Assembly (NCBI GenBank): GCA_039545355.1 | Contig: BCJJ01000024.1 | Location: forward strand, 620,001-684,000 | Direction: 5' to 3' | DNA: 64,000 bases | Source of the DNA: Trichosporon coremiiforme | Taxonomy: Eukaryota; Basidiomycota; Tremellomycetes; Trichosporonales; Trichosporonaceae | Shown here: one piece after another, positions 45,457 to 55,723 of the stretch | Layout of the letters: each line of letters starts with the position of its first letter | Position numbering within the stretch: position 1 is the first letter of the stretch | Translations under genes and position numbers: made by a program | Notes under the pieces: generated by a model | What the model was told of the DNA's origin: nothing | Seen by the model: only the letters and a program-made list of their open reading frames with translations | The model's database searches: none

Positions 45457-45990
45457 TCATCTCAACGCCGACAATGCCGAATTCGCCTGTTGCCACATCC
45501 AGCGTCCGAGTCCCACCATGGTTTCGACGAGGCTCGAATCACACTCGGCAAAGCACCGAATGAGCATTCCGTTCACTTCAACCTCTCCGCGTCTTATGTC
45601 AGCAGGTTCATCCGTAGTACAGTGTCCAACTCACTCCGTAACCTCATGGACCAGGGTGCCTTTAAGCTGCATGGACTCGTACGCCGTCCTGAGCAGAATC
45701 AGGCCCATGCCGGTGTAATGCCGCTTGTCACCTATTTCGGTACCTAAGAGATCGTGGATCGCCTCGATGACGATACAGCCCAGTGACAGTCCAAACAGGA
45801 ACATATCCACCATGATAGTGAACAGGGATGAGGAGTTGCTGCATTTCAGGAGGATGAATGAAGGCGCGTCCAGATGGATGTCGAAGTCTGGGCGCTGGGC
45901 GAGCGGCTGGGCTGCTGGCGGGGCATCGTCGCGGTTATCAGGCATGGCTGCGGCTTGGGGATCTGTGAAGATGTGACGAGCGGAGGGCAT
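45457..45990 (-). CDS. Small two-TM protein, paralogue C
   Basis: Exons 45990-45635 and 45592-45457 (42-nt intron, GTGAGT donor, CTGAC branch, AAG acceptor) give 163 aa. Motifs parallel paralogue A: DIHLDAPSF, a membrane segment (MVDMFLFGLSLGCIVIEA), a polar loop with HDLLG, a second weakly hydrophobic segment, LKGTLVHEVTE, then exon 2 with LIRCFAECDSSL and a VG..R..WQ motif. Without splicing the frame ends at 119 aa. Start could be ATG 45990 or ATG 45945; the longer form is given. Not a recognised family. The conserved exon 2 across A and C argues that both are, or recently were, functional. Confidence 0.68.
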
Positions 45991-46577
45991 TTATGCAGCA
46001 TAAAGAACCCTCCGAGCTTGAGCGAACAAGGTCGCGAACACTTGGTGCTCCAAATTACAGGGTCCGTCTCGGTACCTGGTGTTTCACCTGAACAGCGTGC
46101 AAGCTGTCTGGACATGTGAACATGCCGTTTCAAGGTCACTTAACCCCAAATAAGTGATGCTACGGATGCGGGTTGCCATTGAGGGGACGCATACCGCCCT
46201 CCTCGGTATCATCTACTATGGCCAGTGGTCGGTGCCTCAGAGGATGGCCATGACAAACGTGACCCCACACTTCCAGCTCTCGTCACTGGGCAGTCTGATC
46301 TGTCGAAGAGTCCATTGAGTTGAAGAAACCACTGGGACTACACGAGGCTGTGTAAATTCCCACGTCTGTGGCCATCTCGCAACCTGCATCAATCTGTCGC
46401 TAACCTCGAATTCTGTAACATTCAGGGAGACCTTTATAATCTCCATCGTACAGGATCCTATACACTCTTCGTCGTACTGTCTACATAGCTGCTGCTGCCT
46501 ATACTGCGGGGTTATAGTGCAGATCATGCCATTCGAAACTATACTGAGAGTTTATCCAACCCTCCTTATAGCCGTGT
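45991..46577. other. Intergenic region in the small-TM cluster
   Basis: Upstream of paralogue C and downstream of paralogue D. A 96-codon minus-strand frame at 46237-46527 has no hydrophobic segments and no similarity to the family, so it is not called. No repeat seen. Confidence 0.4.
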
Positions 46578-46936
46578 TCATGCGTGGGGGGCGTATTGAA
46601 CAGAGTCCTTGACTTCAGCGACCTCACCATTCCCGTGGTTGCTAATTTCAGACCTGGGGTCAACGCCTTTCTTCAAGTACTTTCCGGGCCAACTCACGCC
46701 TCGGTCTCATACACAGTGCGTCCGCGAAGGTTGGCTATCCAGGCGCCGAGTCCCAGGGTGACAAGGAATACTCGAAGGCGCCTCCACGTCCAGGCCGAGT
46801 CCGGATGCCCGCTCCACATAAGGGATGTCTCGTATACCGCTTCGGTGACGTTCATGCCGAACGCGATAATGCAGATCAGAGTCGACCAGGGGCCGAAGGC
46901 GCCAGTGACTACCAGAGACTTGCGTGCTGTCGGCAT
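46578..46936 (-). CDS. Small two-TM protein, member D
   Basis: Exons 46936-46698 and 46653-46578 (44-nt intron with GTGAGT donor, TTGAC branch, CAG acceptor) give 104 aa; unspliced the frame ends at 80 aa. Two hydrophobic segments (about 15-32 and 55-68) flank a loop with MWSGHPD. The exon-1 end, LRGRTVYETEA, and intron phase match paralogues A and C (LRGKMVHEIT, LKGTLVHEVT). Its short second exon is polar and lacks the IRRFVEC motif. I treat it as a divergent member of the same group. Function not recognised. Confidence 0.55.
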
Positions 46937-49050
46937 AACGGCGAGAAGATAGGAGCGATGAGCGGTGGGGAGAGAAGAGAAGCAAGTGCTTATGTTAAGA
47001 GAAAGTGCTTATGTTAAGAGCGCCGTTGTTGCTACTGCTGATGCGGTGGGCGTTAACGTTCGCACAGTGAGAGGAGTGCCGCATCGTCTGCACCATCCCC
47101 GAAACGGCAACACAAGATTTAAATTAGGTTTGAGTGCCACACACAGCCGACGTGTGGGCCCTTGATCCCCCACAACGCTTTACGAACCAGATTGCAGCGC
47201 TACAGGGGTAGGCGTTCCACTGTGCGTCACATGACGTATCGACGTTTAGCTGATGATGAACCATATGTTGACCGATGTGCGGTCCATGTCGCTCCACCCT
47301 TACCCTCTCCCTGATCGGCCGCTTGCGCCGTGACACAACTGCTCCTGTGAACTGGACACCGAACTCGCGTGACTCGACAGACTCAAGGCAGTGCTGGCAG
47401 GGATATGATACGTGAAACACTTTTGAGATCACCGCCTACAAGCACTTAACTTGACCCGAGATCACCGGACCAGGATGTCGACTTTGACTGTTCGTGGGGA
47501 TCCTCCAGTCTAGGAACTACTGCCCGAAAGCAGGCTGCCCCGCTACGTCTCTCGTGCTCCCTGACTTCACGATGGACTTCTGTCAGCGCTTCAACACACT
47601 CGGAATGTAACAGTCTTTGAGGGCGGCTTTCACTCAGGCACCTTGGTCCAGCCCTGGCGACCCACGGCCATGCGATCGGCAGCACATCCAAAGTGGAGGG
47701 ATCACACGGACGGAGAGTAACAAGTAACGGGTCTCGTGGTCCGCGAATTTTCTCCCCCATTCCACATGCCGTCATCGCTGCAAATGTTCGCACATCTATT
47801 CAACACTGCCATGAAGAAATTGGATATCGAAGATCGAGTACAGTTTGGGCTATCATACGTCAGACCTCACTCTCTGGCATCTACTCGCATTGAAGCGAAG
47901 GGGCCGGGACTTGCAGTTGGTATGTTTTGGCGTGCCTGATGTTTTGGAGTGCCTGAATCGGGATGGCTATGCTTCATATGCAGACTCAGCCCAGGCCAGA
48001 ATTTAGAGTCCGGCTGAAACTTTGATATATTTGACGGTTTCCGTGTGTGTTTACCCCTATGGGGTTCACGTGCCGTTCAGAGGACAAAGGGGGCGAGAGG
48101 ATTGGTGGTATAACATAACGGACTGCGCTAAACATCTCATGTAGGAGGCAAATGCTCAGAGAAGACGGAAGAGTTACGCTGGCGTCGGTAACCTCCTTAA
48201 CCTTACGATGGTTATGGAGCCCGACTTTCATTGGTCATTGCCGCCACATCCCCACCACGGCGGGATGACATGTCTGCATCGTCGGCCCCCTGTCCTACGG
48301 GACTGTGGCCTGTGCGCGCCACGATGAGCGCTGGCGCGTTAAGCGAGGTGGAGTTTTGTGTTGCTTAGCTGGTACCCTCGTTGTCCGTGCTGATTTGTGG
48401 AGCCATCGGTGTACGTTGATGGGTTGAGCTTCATTATAATCACCTGACCTGCGCAAGCAGTAGCGAGCTCCCAGAGTTGCGTAAGAAAGTCGACGTTTTA
48501 TCGACGTACTTCCCATTTTGAGTATTTGGTTGCGCTGTTACACTGTACTAGGCAACTTACAGTCATGCTCTTCATGTACGAAAATGGACATTGCCTTTCT
48601 CATCAATGCCAAGCGTTGGTCGTTTGGGCTGACAAGACCACGTTCTCCCCGGCGAGTCATAAGTAGCAGGTTCTGCTCTTGGCGATTTGACAGGGGTACC
48701 TTCAGCAACCTCGTTCGAGGTCCTTGCAACGTTGGGCACCCGCCTCACTTTACAACTGTATCGATGTGGTACGTGGAGCCGCCGGTTGTCATCACGACAA
48801 GGAACTGGGCATTGCCTGGGAAGTCGGTCACGCGCCTCTTCGCTTCGGGTCGCACGTATGTGGTGCAGGGAGGTCATTTTGAGTTGGACCAAAGAGGGAA
48901 GGGAGGGTGGTCAGTCAGATGGCGGCGGAAGTGGTAGGAGCCAGCAGCCTGCGGGCTGCGGGCTGAGAGGGGTAAGCAGATCAGTCGCTGAAACGTGAGT
49001 GTGTCCGTCATTGGACCTGCCCGGAACGACCTGGATTCCTCCTCGAAAGA
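46937..49050. other. Intergenic region, possible unassigned exons near 48.5-48.9 kb
   Basis: A 19-bp-period direct repeat lies at 46984-47020. From about 48.9 to 48.4 kb the minus strand has protein-like stretches (for example AQFLVVMTTGGSTYHIDT near 48.8 kb and an open frame at 48572-48892) that could be exons of a small gene, but competing frames are open and no domain is recognised, so I do not call it. The rest shows nothing. Confidence 0.35.
46984..47020. repeat. Short tandem direct repeat
   Basis: AAGTGCTTATGTTAAGAG occurs twice, spaced 19 nt, about 50-85 nt upstream of the ATG of small-TM member D. It could be a doubled promoter element. Confidence 0.7.
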
Positions 49051-49057
49051 TATAAAG
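49051..49057 (+). promoter_or_regulatory. TATA-like box that favours ATG 49104
   Basis: TATAAAG is 8 nt before the first in-frame ATG (49065) and 47 nt before the second (49104). Transcription would probably begin after the first ATG, supporting the second as the real start, which also gives a clean signal peptide. Confidence 0.45.
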
Positions 49058-49103
49058 ACGGTCGATGGAAGTCAGAAAGGTCGAGCACCGCGCCCGCCAA
49101 GCC

Positions 49104-50012
49104 ATGACCCCCATCGCCCTCTTCCTTGCACTTGCCTCTATTGCCCGAGCACTAGACTCTCCGGGCTGCACAAATGCTCGCATTGAGGACGGCTACGTGA
49201 TCGCCGACTGCGTCGACGATGTGACCGGCAACGAATTCAACTACATCGACATTCACAATAAGTTCAGAAACGCCTTTGAGAACCCTACTCCGGGTGACGT
49301 GGATATTGCCGACCGCATTTTCGCATCCTGGGTTTCTGTTGGAAACAACACAGCTTCAGCTTCAAAGCGGTCGTTTCCCCATCGGCTCAGGTCTGACAGT
49401 GGATCTGACGCTGGATCGTTTGTGACCGCCCCTAGGATCGCTTTCGACAATCTCGGTCGAGCAGAAGAGGGCCGGGCTGGAGCCGAACTGGCGGGAGGAG
49501 TCCTTGTACAAACTGCCTCACAAACCAGTCTGCGTTCCAACCGGGCCTGCGACGGGCGCCACACAATCAAATTGGCCGTCGCCGGATTTACGTTTCTGAC
49601 CGGAACGGTCGGTTTTATCGCTGCGATCGCGACGATTCATGACGTCTGGGGTCTTGGGTCCAAGCGGTCTAAAGACGGAAAAGCTAAACGCGACCAATGT
49701 GTCGAGGTGCACGACAAGGAGCTCGACGACCGAGTGTGCTTCTCGTGGGCCAAAGGAGACGCCCTCTATTACCAAAAGGATGCGGTGGACAAGGCCATCA
49801 AAGATTGCGTCTATGGCTGCATCGCCGACAACAAGTCGTGCCAGAGGTCTTGGCATACGAAGACCCAGCAGCACAACTGCCGGTGGCCGTGGCATTTCTG
49901 GAGCGACGAATGCAGCATCGAAGAGCACATGAACAACGTCTGCCTCAGCGACCGCCCGAGGGGTTGCACAATCAACAAGAAGCTGAACGTCGATGTACCC
50001 GACCCGAAGTGA
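49104..50012 (+). CDS. Secreted Cys-rich preproprotein with Kex2-like sites
   Basis: Single exon, 302 aa from ATG 49104 (315 aa if ATG 49065 is used). A signal peptide (MTPIALFLALASIARA) leads the protein. The N-terminal half is polar. A long hydrophobic segment near residues 159-185 (LAVAGFTFLTGTVGFIAA) lies in the middle, followed by Lys-Arg pairs (SKRSKDGKAKR) that could be Kex2 sites. The last 95 residues contain nine Cys and many charged and Trp residues, and look like a disulfide-bonded domain. Another KR pair occurs near residue 90. The order signal, pro-region, hydrophobic segment, Kex2 site, Cys-rich domain resembles precursors of secreted fungal effector or killer-type proteins; that comparison rests on layout only. 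It lies between members D and E of the small-TM group. No family recognised. Confidence 0.7.
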   Translation: MTPIALFLALASIARALDSPGCTNARIEDGYVIADCVDDVTGNEFNYIDIHNKFRNAFENPTPGDVDIADRIFASWVSVGNNTASASKRSFPHRLRSDSGSDAGSFVTAPRIAFDNLGRAEEGRAGAELAGGVLVQTASQTSLRSNRACDGRHTIKLAVAGFTFLTGTVGFIAAIATIHDVWGLGSKRSKDGKAKRDQCVEVHDKELDDRVCFSWAKGDALYYQKDAVDKAIKDCVYGCIADNKSCQRSWHTKTQQHNCRWPWHFWSDECSIEEHMNNVCLSDRPRGCTINKKLNVDVPDPK

Positions 50013-51083
50013 GGTTCACGCATACGCAGCGACAACCCTGAGTTCAATATTTTCCCGTGATAACAGCTCTCCACTTTGTACAGACTTAACCGTGGGGCCT
50101 CCCCCGTCTCCCTCCCAAATCGGATGAACAAGATTAAAACATTCAAAATTCCAATATTGTGCGAAAACTCCATTATTATACGATTCGTGAAATCCCATAG
50201 CGACATGAAAAATGACTCCGAGGTCCCGTGCACACTGTGAGGTACGTGGTCAATCGGTACATACTACAGGAAATACACCGGTATCCTGCACAGCGGCGGG
50301 ACAAGAACACATCGAGATGCAGTCACCATAGCGCGGCGCCCACTGGGAAGGTCAATGGCCAGGCTTATGTATTTAAACTACCGGCAGCTAGCGTTGACGG
50401 GGTAAATCGTGAATGTGAAACAGAAGGGCTACGGACATCCGCGCGGTGTCGTCCGCAGTACACCAGCGCCTGCGCTGCTTGCCGTGTTGTTGTTGGGGCT
50501 CAAAGTCACACACAAACTGGCGGCGCACGTCAGAGCGACGCGAATGATATGACATGGCGTTCACGCCGACCGACGGCACACGGGGTAAGGAGGGAGGTGG
50601 CGGTGTTGTCTAACGTCTAGACGATGCAGATACCAGGCTTGACCGAGAAAACGGATCCTGAGTGATGGCCGCATTGGCACCACATTTGGCCTGGCGCTGG
50701 AGGGCCGTGCGAGCCACGCGTTTGGTCAGCGGGAGGTTTGCGTTAGCTAATTCGTATCATCATATTGTGAAGCAGTCCTTTCACGTAGTACGTCCTCAGG
50801 CGCATACGCCAGCTGCAGTGCGATGCGACAGACAAAACGTCCGTGCGTCAGTCAGCCGTCAGCCTGCATTGTGCAGAATCCTACACTGGGAAAGGGGGAA
50901 CGCTTCAGACAGTGTTGCTGCCCTGTTGTCCGCCTGCAACGCCACGCCACGAATGTGTCCAGCACGCGACTCCATCATGTCAGAGAATCCTCAGCTATAA
51001 GTTGAAGGCAGGAATCCTCTCGTACAACCCATCAACCACTAACAGCTCAGCACCGCGACACCAGCCTTCAAGACCTTCCAACC
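50013..51083. other. Intergenic region, 1.1 kb
   Basis: Between the Cys-rich preproprotein and small-TM member E. No gene recognised. A TATAAG word at 50996-51001, 83-88 nt before the ATG of member E, may be its core promoter. Confidence 0.45.
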
Positions 51084-51398
51084 ATGGATCCAGCCCGCAA
51101 CCGAGCCCATCCAGCGGGTTCCGAGACCGACCGCCGAGCCGCAGAGGAGATGCGAGCCACCTGCATCGTCATCAAGGGCACGCATAACCAGGGCCCCATC
51201 CGCACCGGCCTCGTACTCGTCCTCTCGGGTATACTTATTGGGATTCTCAACTGGGAGTTCACGCACGTGTGGAGTGGCGGCCAGCCCCGGATGTCGTCTA
51301 CGACGCACACTGTAGTCACTCTCGCGTTGCTCATTTCGGCCGTGCACATTATCGACCTGGCCAAGAGGATTACGGTCTTCAACTCGCCGCGTAACTAA
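51084..51398 (+). CDS. Small two-TM protein, member E
   Basis: Intronless frame of 104 aa. A charged N-terminus (residues 1-38) precedes two hydrophobic segments, GLVLVLSGILIGIL (about 43-56) and VVTLALLISAVHII (about 78-91). The loop contains WSGGQP, like MWSGHPD in member D, and the length equals D. There is no LRG..VHE ending and no second exon. Membership of the group is therefore tentative, based on size, topology, loop motif and location. It is on the opposite strand to A-D. Function not recognised. Confidence 0.5.
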   Translation: MDPARNRAHPAGSETDRRAAEEMRATCIVIKGTHNQGPIRTGLVLVLSGILIGILNWEFTHVWSGGQPRMSSTTHTVVTLALLISAVHIIDLAKRITVFNSPRN

Positions 51399-52074
51399 GT
51401 AGAGGCATGGAGGCCGAGTCAGACGCAAGGAAACACGGATCACACAGAGAGCGTTCCGTGCTGCTGACGAGCAGCGAGACAATAGGTTAGTTGTAGTGTC
51501 AGTGATGTCAGAATTGTGAACGTATAGAGTGGATATCTGCAAAGTCGTGTCAGTTGCGCAAGGTAGTCTAGTCAGGCATCAATCTGGGACAGACGGAGGG
51601 CCATGTTGAAGCGGCGTCGCGGGGCCGATACTGCACGGACCTCGGCGGTGGAGGTGGCTTGTGAGCGGAGACATGGGCGGAGGTGGGTGTCGGGGTGGAG
51701 GTGTCACGTGATTGGATGCATATCGCCGGAATCTCCGACCGCGTGGCTTTCCGATATCGTCACGAACTTTTGCTAGAGCACGGCAGGCACGAGGCGCCGA
51801 GGCTACGGTGAGCGAGCGAGCGCCTGGGCCACCCAGCGTCACGGGCCTGAGCCAGTGAACCTAGCCCAGCCTGCGTGCCAGCCAGTGCCAGCCAGTGTGC
51901 CAGCCTAGCCAGCCTAGCCAGCCTACCGCCAGCCGCCAGCCAGAGCCAGCCAGAGTGCTCGACGGCGACGAGTCTGTCACAGTCACTGTCACTGTCGACG
52001 GCAACGCCCTCCAACCCACCTCAAACTTTCCTTCCAACCCCCCTACCCCACCAACCAACAAAACAACAGTCACC
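51399..52074. other. Intergenic region with CAGC-rich tract
   Basis: Upstream of the eIF4B-like gene. From 51870 to 51955 the sequence is an irregular CCAGCCAG/CCTAGCCAG tract, followed by a C/T-rich leader up to the ATG at 52075. No gene recognised. Confidence 0.55.
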
Positions 52075-53671
52075 ATGCGTGAGTCCCCGCAACGAGCACG
52101 CACAGACAAAAGAACCAGTCCGATGCGCCTGCGACTCACTCCGAAATGTCATCCGATCATGCGAAAACTGACATCCGTAGCTCCCAAGAAAAAGGCTCAG
52201 AAGATGGCCCTCGCCGACTTCTTCGCCGAGACCAGTACGTCCGAATCCGCGAAGGAGCGCTGACAAAATCCAGCCGGCGGAAGCTCGTGGGCCGACGAGA
52301 TGGAGTCGCTCCCCACTGCGCGTATGTTTACCTTTGGGTGCTAGGGACCCCAGGGACCTGGAACTGGAACACTGAACGGGAACACTGACGCTCACAGCCG
52401 CCGCCCGTGAGGACACCGGCCCCCGCCGCGGCGAGCCCGGCTACCTCGACAGCATGCCCGACCGCGCTGCGCGCTCGTTCGGCGGTGCGCCTATGGGTCG
52501 CGCCGAGAACCCGCTCCCGGACGTGCCGCCGTTCACTGCCTTTGTCGGCAACCTCACCTTTGAGGTCCAGGACGACGAAGTGCGTGACTTCTTCGCCGAG
52601 GTCAAGCCCATCTCGGTCCGCCTCGTCAAGGACTCGGAGGGCAAGGCCAAGGGTTTCGGCTACGTCGAGTTCGGCTCGCGCGACGACCTCAAGAACGCGC
52701 TCGACCTTTCGGGCCAGAACCTCGGCGGACGCACTGTGCGCATCAACGTCGCCGAGGCCCCCTCGCGCCCCGGCCGCGAGTACACCCCGTCGGCTGCCGA
52801 CGAGGCTTCGCAGTGGCGTCGCACTGCCCCGCTTGCCCCGCGTGAGCCCCCTGCCCCCCGCCGCACCTTCTCGGGTGCGTCCCACGACGACCGTGACTGG
52901 GGAGCTGCCCGTGGTGCCAAGTTCACCCCCTCGCGCGAGAGCAGCGGCTACGGCCGTCCCCGTGGCGAGCGTGAGCACCACCACGAGCCCACCGTCGCCG
53001 ACGAGGCCAACCAGTGGCGCTCGGCTAAGCCCCTCGTCGCTGCTTCCGAGGGTGCCCGTGGACCCCGTGGCGGACGGGATACGCCCCCTCACCGCCCCGC
53101 CGGCCCGGCCGACACGGAGAGCACGTGGGCTCGCGGCACGCGTGTCGCTACGCCGCCTGCTGCGCCGGCCGAGCCGCAGCGCCCGCGCCTGAACCTCCTT
53201 GCGCGTAGCGAGAAGGCCGAGGGCGGAGCTGCCGGAGCCTCGTCGGCGGGCAGCGGTGCGTCGCCGTTCGGCGCCGCGCGTCCCGTCGACACGCTGTCGC
53301 GTGAGCGCGAGGCCGAGGAGCGCCTCGCCGCCCGCCAGGCTGCGGCCAGCAAGCAGCGCGAGGACGCCGAGAAGGCCAAGCAGGCGGCCAAGGAGCGCCG
53401 CGAGCGCGAGCACCAGGAGGCGCGCGAGCGCCGCCCCGTCCGCGTCCACCCCTCCCGCCTGCCCCCCAAGGAGCCCAAGGAGGCCAAGGAGGACGAGGAC
53501 GGCTTCGAGGCCGTGCCCGCCAAGGGAACACGAGCGGCCGCCGCCCACGTTGAAGACAGCGCACCCAAGTCGTCTGGCCTCAAGAAGGAGAACAAGGGCT
53601 TCTCCTTTGCTGCCGCTGCCGGCGCCCTCGACGACGAGCTCGCAGAGGACACTGACAAGTTGCATGTGTAG
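52075..53671 (+). CDS. eIF4B-like RRM translation initiation factor
   Basis: Exons 52075-52078, 52181-52234, 52274-52321 and 52398-53671 give 459 aa. The first coding exon is only four bases (ATG plus C); introns are 102, 39 and 76 nt. The N-terminus (PPKKKAQKMALADFF, then WADEMESLP) matches the start of eIF4B proteins. One RRM spans about residues 82-155 with RNP2 AFVGNL and RNP1 KGFGYVEF. Downstream are Arg/Asp-rich repeats with recurring ADEA.QWR segments, then a long Glu/Arg/Ala/Lys helix (about 320-375) and a Lys-rich tail ending in an acidic patch. eIF4B stimulates the eIF4A helicase and recruits mRNA to the 40S subunit in the cytosol. Plan and motifs fit; I leave the symbol empty because fungal names differ (TIF3). 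Confidence 0.88.
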
Positions 53672-54066
53672 ACTTAGTTAGACTGGATGTCATGTTTGGG
53701 TTTGGGCAGATGTCTGTCTCAGCCGAGGTCGCGCAGCGGCTGCAGGCTGGGGCGAGGCGAGGGGCACGCTGAGAGGCAGAGCAAGCAAGTCACGCAGCCA
53801 AAGCGATGGATTACATGACGGATTCAGGTATCCATGATCAATTGTGTACGAATATGTTTGACACACTCCGAGCTAGCCTCTAACAGCGGCAACTGCAAGC
53901 CCGGTCAGAACCGTCATGACCACGAACAGATAACAATGTGCTACTTCATACATTCTTGTCTCGTTACATCGTCCGTGCTGGTCGTTCCAGTATCTTGTAT
54001 GGTGTGTACGGGTGTGTACTTTTGGTTACGCCTCCCAACTCGACTCTCCCTCGTCCTCCTCCACGT
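53672..54066. other. Intergenic between convergent genes
   Basis: Carries the 3' ends of the eIF4B-like gene and of the third Zn2Cys6 gene. No gene, repeat or hairpin terminator recognised. Confidence 0.55.
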
Positions 54067-55654
54067 CTAGACCAAGTCAATAGCAAGGCTCTTGGCAATC
54101 GTCGGCCAATCAATGCCTGTCCGATCATGTCCACAGTCCGCCGGCCACGCCGCCCTCAACGCATCGAAGGCCGCGTCTCCGGGACTACTCTTGGTTCGTG
54201 ACGGAATACCAAAGACGGAGGTCCACGGCCCCACGCCCTTGCGTCCCCTGCTCTTCTCGCCAATCTCGAGCACGAGCCGGGCCTGCGGGGCGCCATACAC
54301 GTTCGCAATGGCGAGTTGGCGCAGGTGGTCCAGGAGCACGAAGGCCGGATCGCCCAGGTTCTGGAGCAGGTCGCACACGGCCTGCACCTGGATCATGGTC
54401 GCGCGTGCCAGTGGGGACTTGGGCGCCGTGATAGCCACCGAAGTGAGTGTCACGGCGGCAATCGTGGCGTAGTACCGCATGAACCAGTGCGTCTTGGCTA
54501 CTTCGGGCATGACGGAGAACAAGGACAGGGACGTCGCAATCATCATGTTGCACCGTCTCAGCAGGGCACTGAACGCCGTCGCCTGGTCGGTGTACGGCCG
54601 GAGTATGGAGAGGATCACTGCGCTCATGGCTGACGCGAGTGCGTGCTGTTGCAATGTCAAGGGTGCGTTTTCGGGATCCACGGCAGGCGCCGTGTTCTCG
54701 GGGTTTCCGCCTGCTACGACAGACGCGCGACACTTGAAGTTGAACGGCATCACGGCCTCGAAGTCGATGAGGCGCTCGTAGATGGGCCATACTTCGTCGT
54801 GGGGCACCTTGGCGCCGGACATTGTGATCTGGAGCGCCCTGCATTGTCAGCTGGCATCCCCATCATGAGAGAGTATGAACAACGAGCATTGAGTACTGAG
54901 CATTGAGCATTGAGCGAAGCGAACCCCGAGTCATCCCACACCAGCCCCGAGTCACCATCACACGAGATCACCCACAGACCGAACCCATCGTCACACAAGG
55001 AAACGGAAGGAGTAACGTGGAATTCGATCGCGTCCCGATTTCCTGGGTGGTAGTTCTGCCACAACTCAAATGAGTTGAGGGCGACCAACGAACCTGAGTT
55101 CGCTTAGGCGAGGCATTCGGGCGTCGGTCGTCGCGACTCCCGACACACACTTGTTTCCCGATGCTTCGCCCGAATTCTTAACTCCGGCGGCACACCAGTG
55201 CAAGCTTTCAGGCGCCAAAACTCTCTGGCTCCCAGGATCCATGTTTCCCCCACTCTGATTCGACGCATGCCCGCTCGGTCGGTCGCGGAGTAGCACCCGC
55301 TACAGGAAGACCGCCTTAACGCCCCTCCGGACCGGCGGCAGGAGCCTCGTTACTGCCGCTGAAGCACAACTAGAGTCACTCGGCGCCACGCCATACAAGG
55401 TGGACAGCTGCAACCGCCGGCAATAGCACAGGCGGTTGAAACCGCAAGCGAGCCTCGCCCTGGCCACAGCCGTGCCAAGACCTGCGACAGCCGGGATCGC
55501 GGACAGGTTCTGCACAAACGAGAGGACGTACATCCGACGTTCATGCGATGAACCGCCGGAGCTAAGCATGGCTTGGGGCTGCAACGCGGTATCGCCCGGC
55601 TGGCAAACCGTGGGAGTCCACGCAGCTGGCGACGCAACCTTGCGCAGCTCCCAG

Positions 55655-55723
<69 letters not shown>

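Noticed and set aside
52328..53665. 445-codon minus-strand frame
   Set aside because: Antisense shadow of the eIF4B-like gene.
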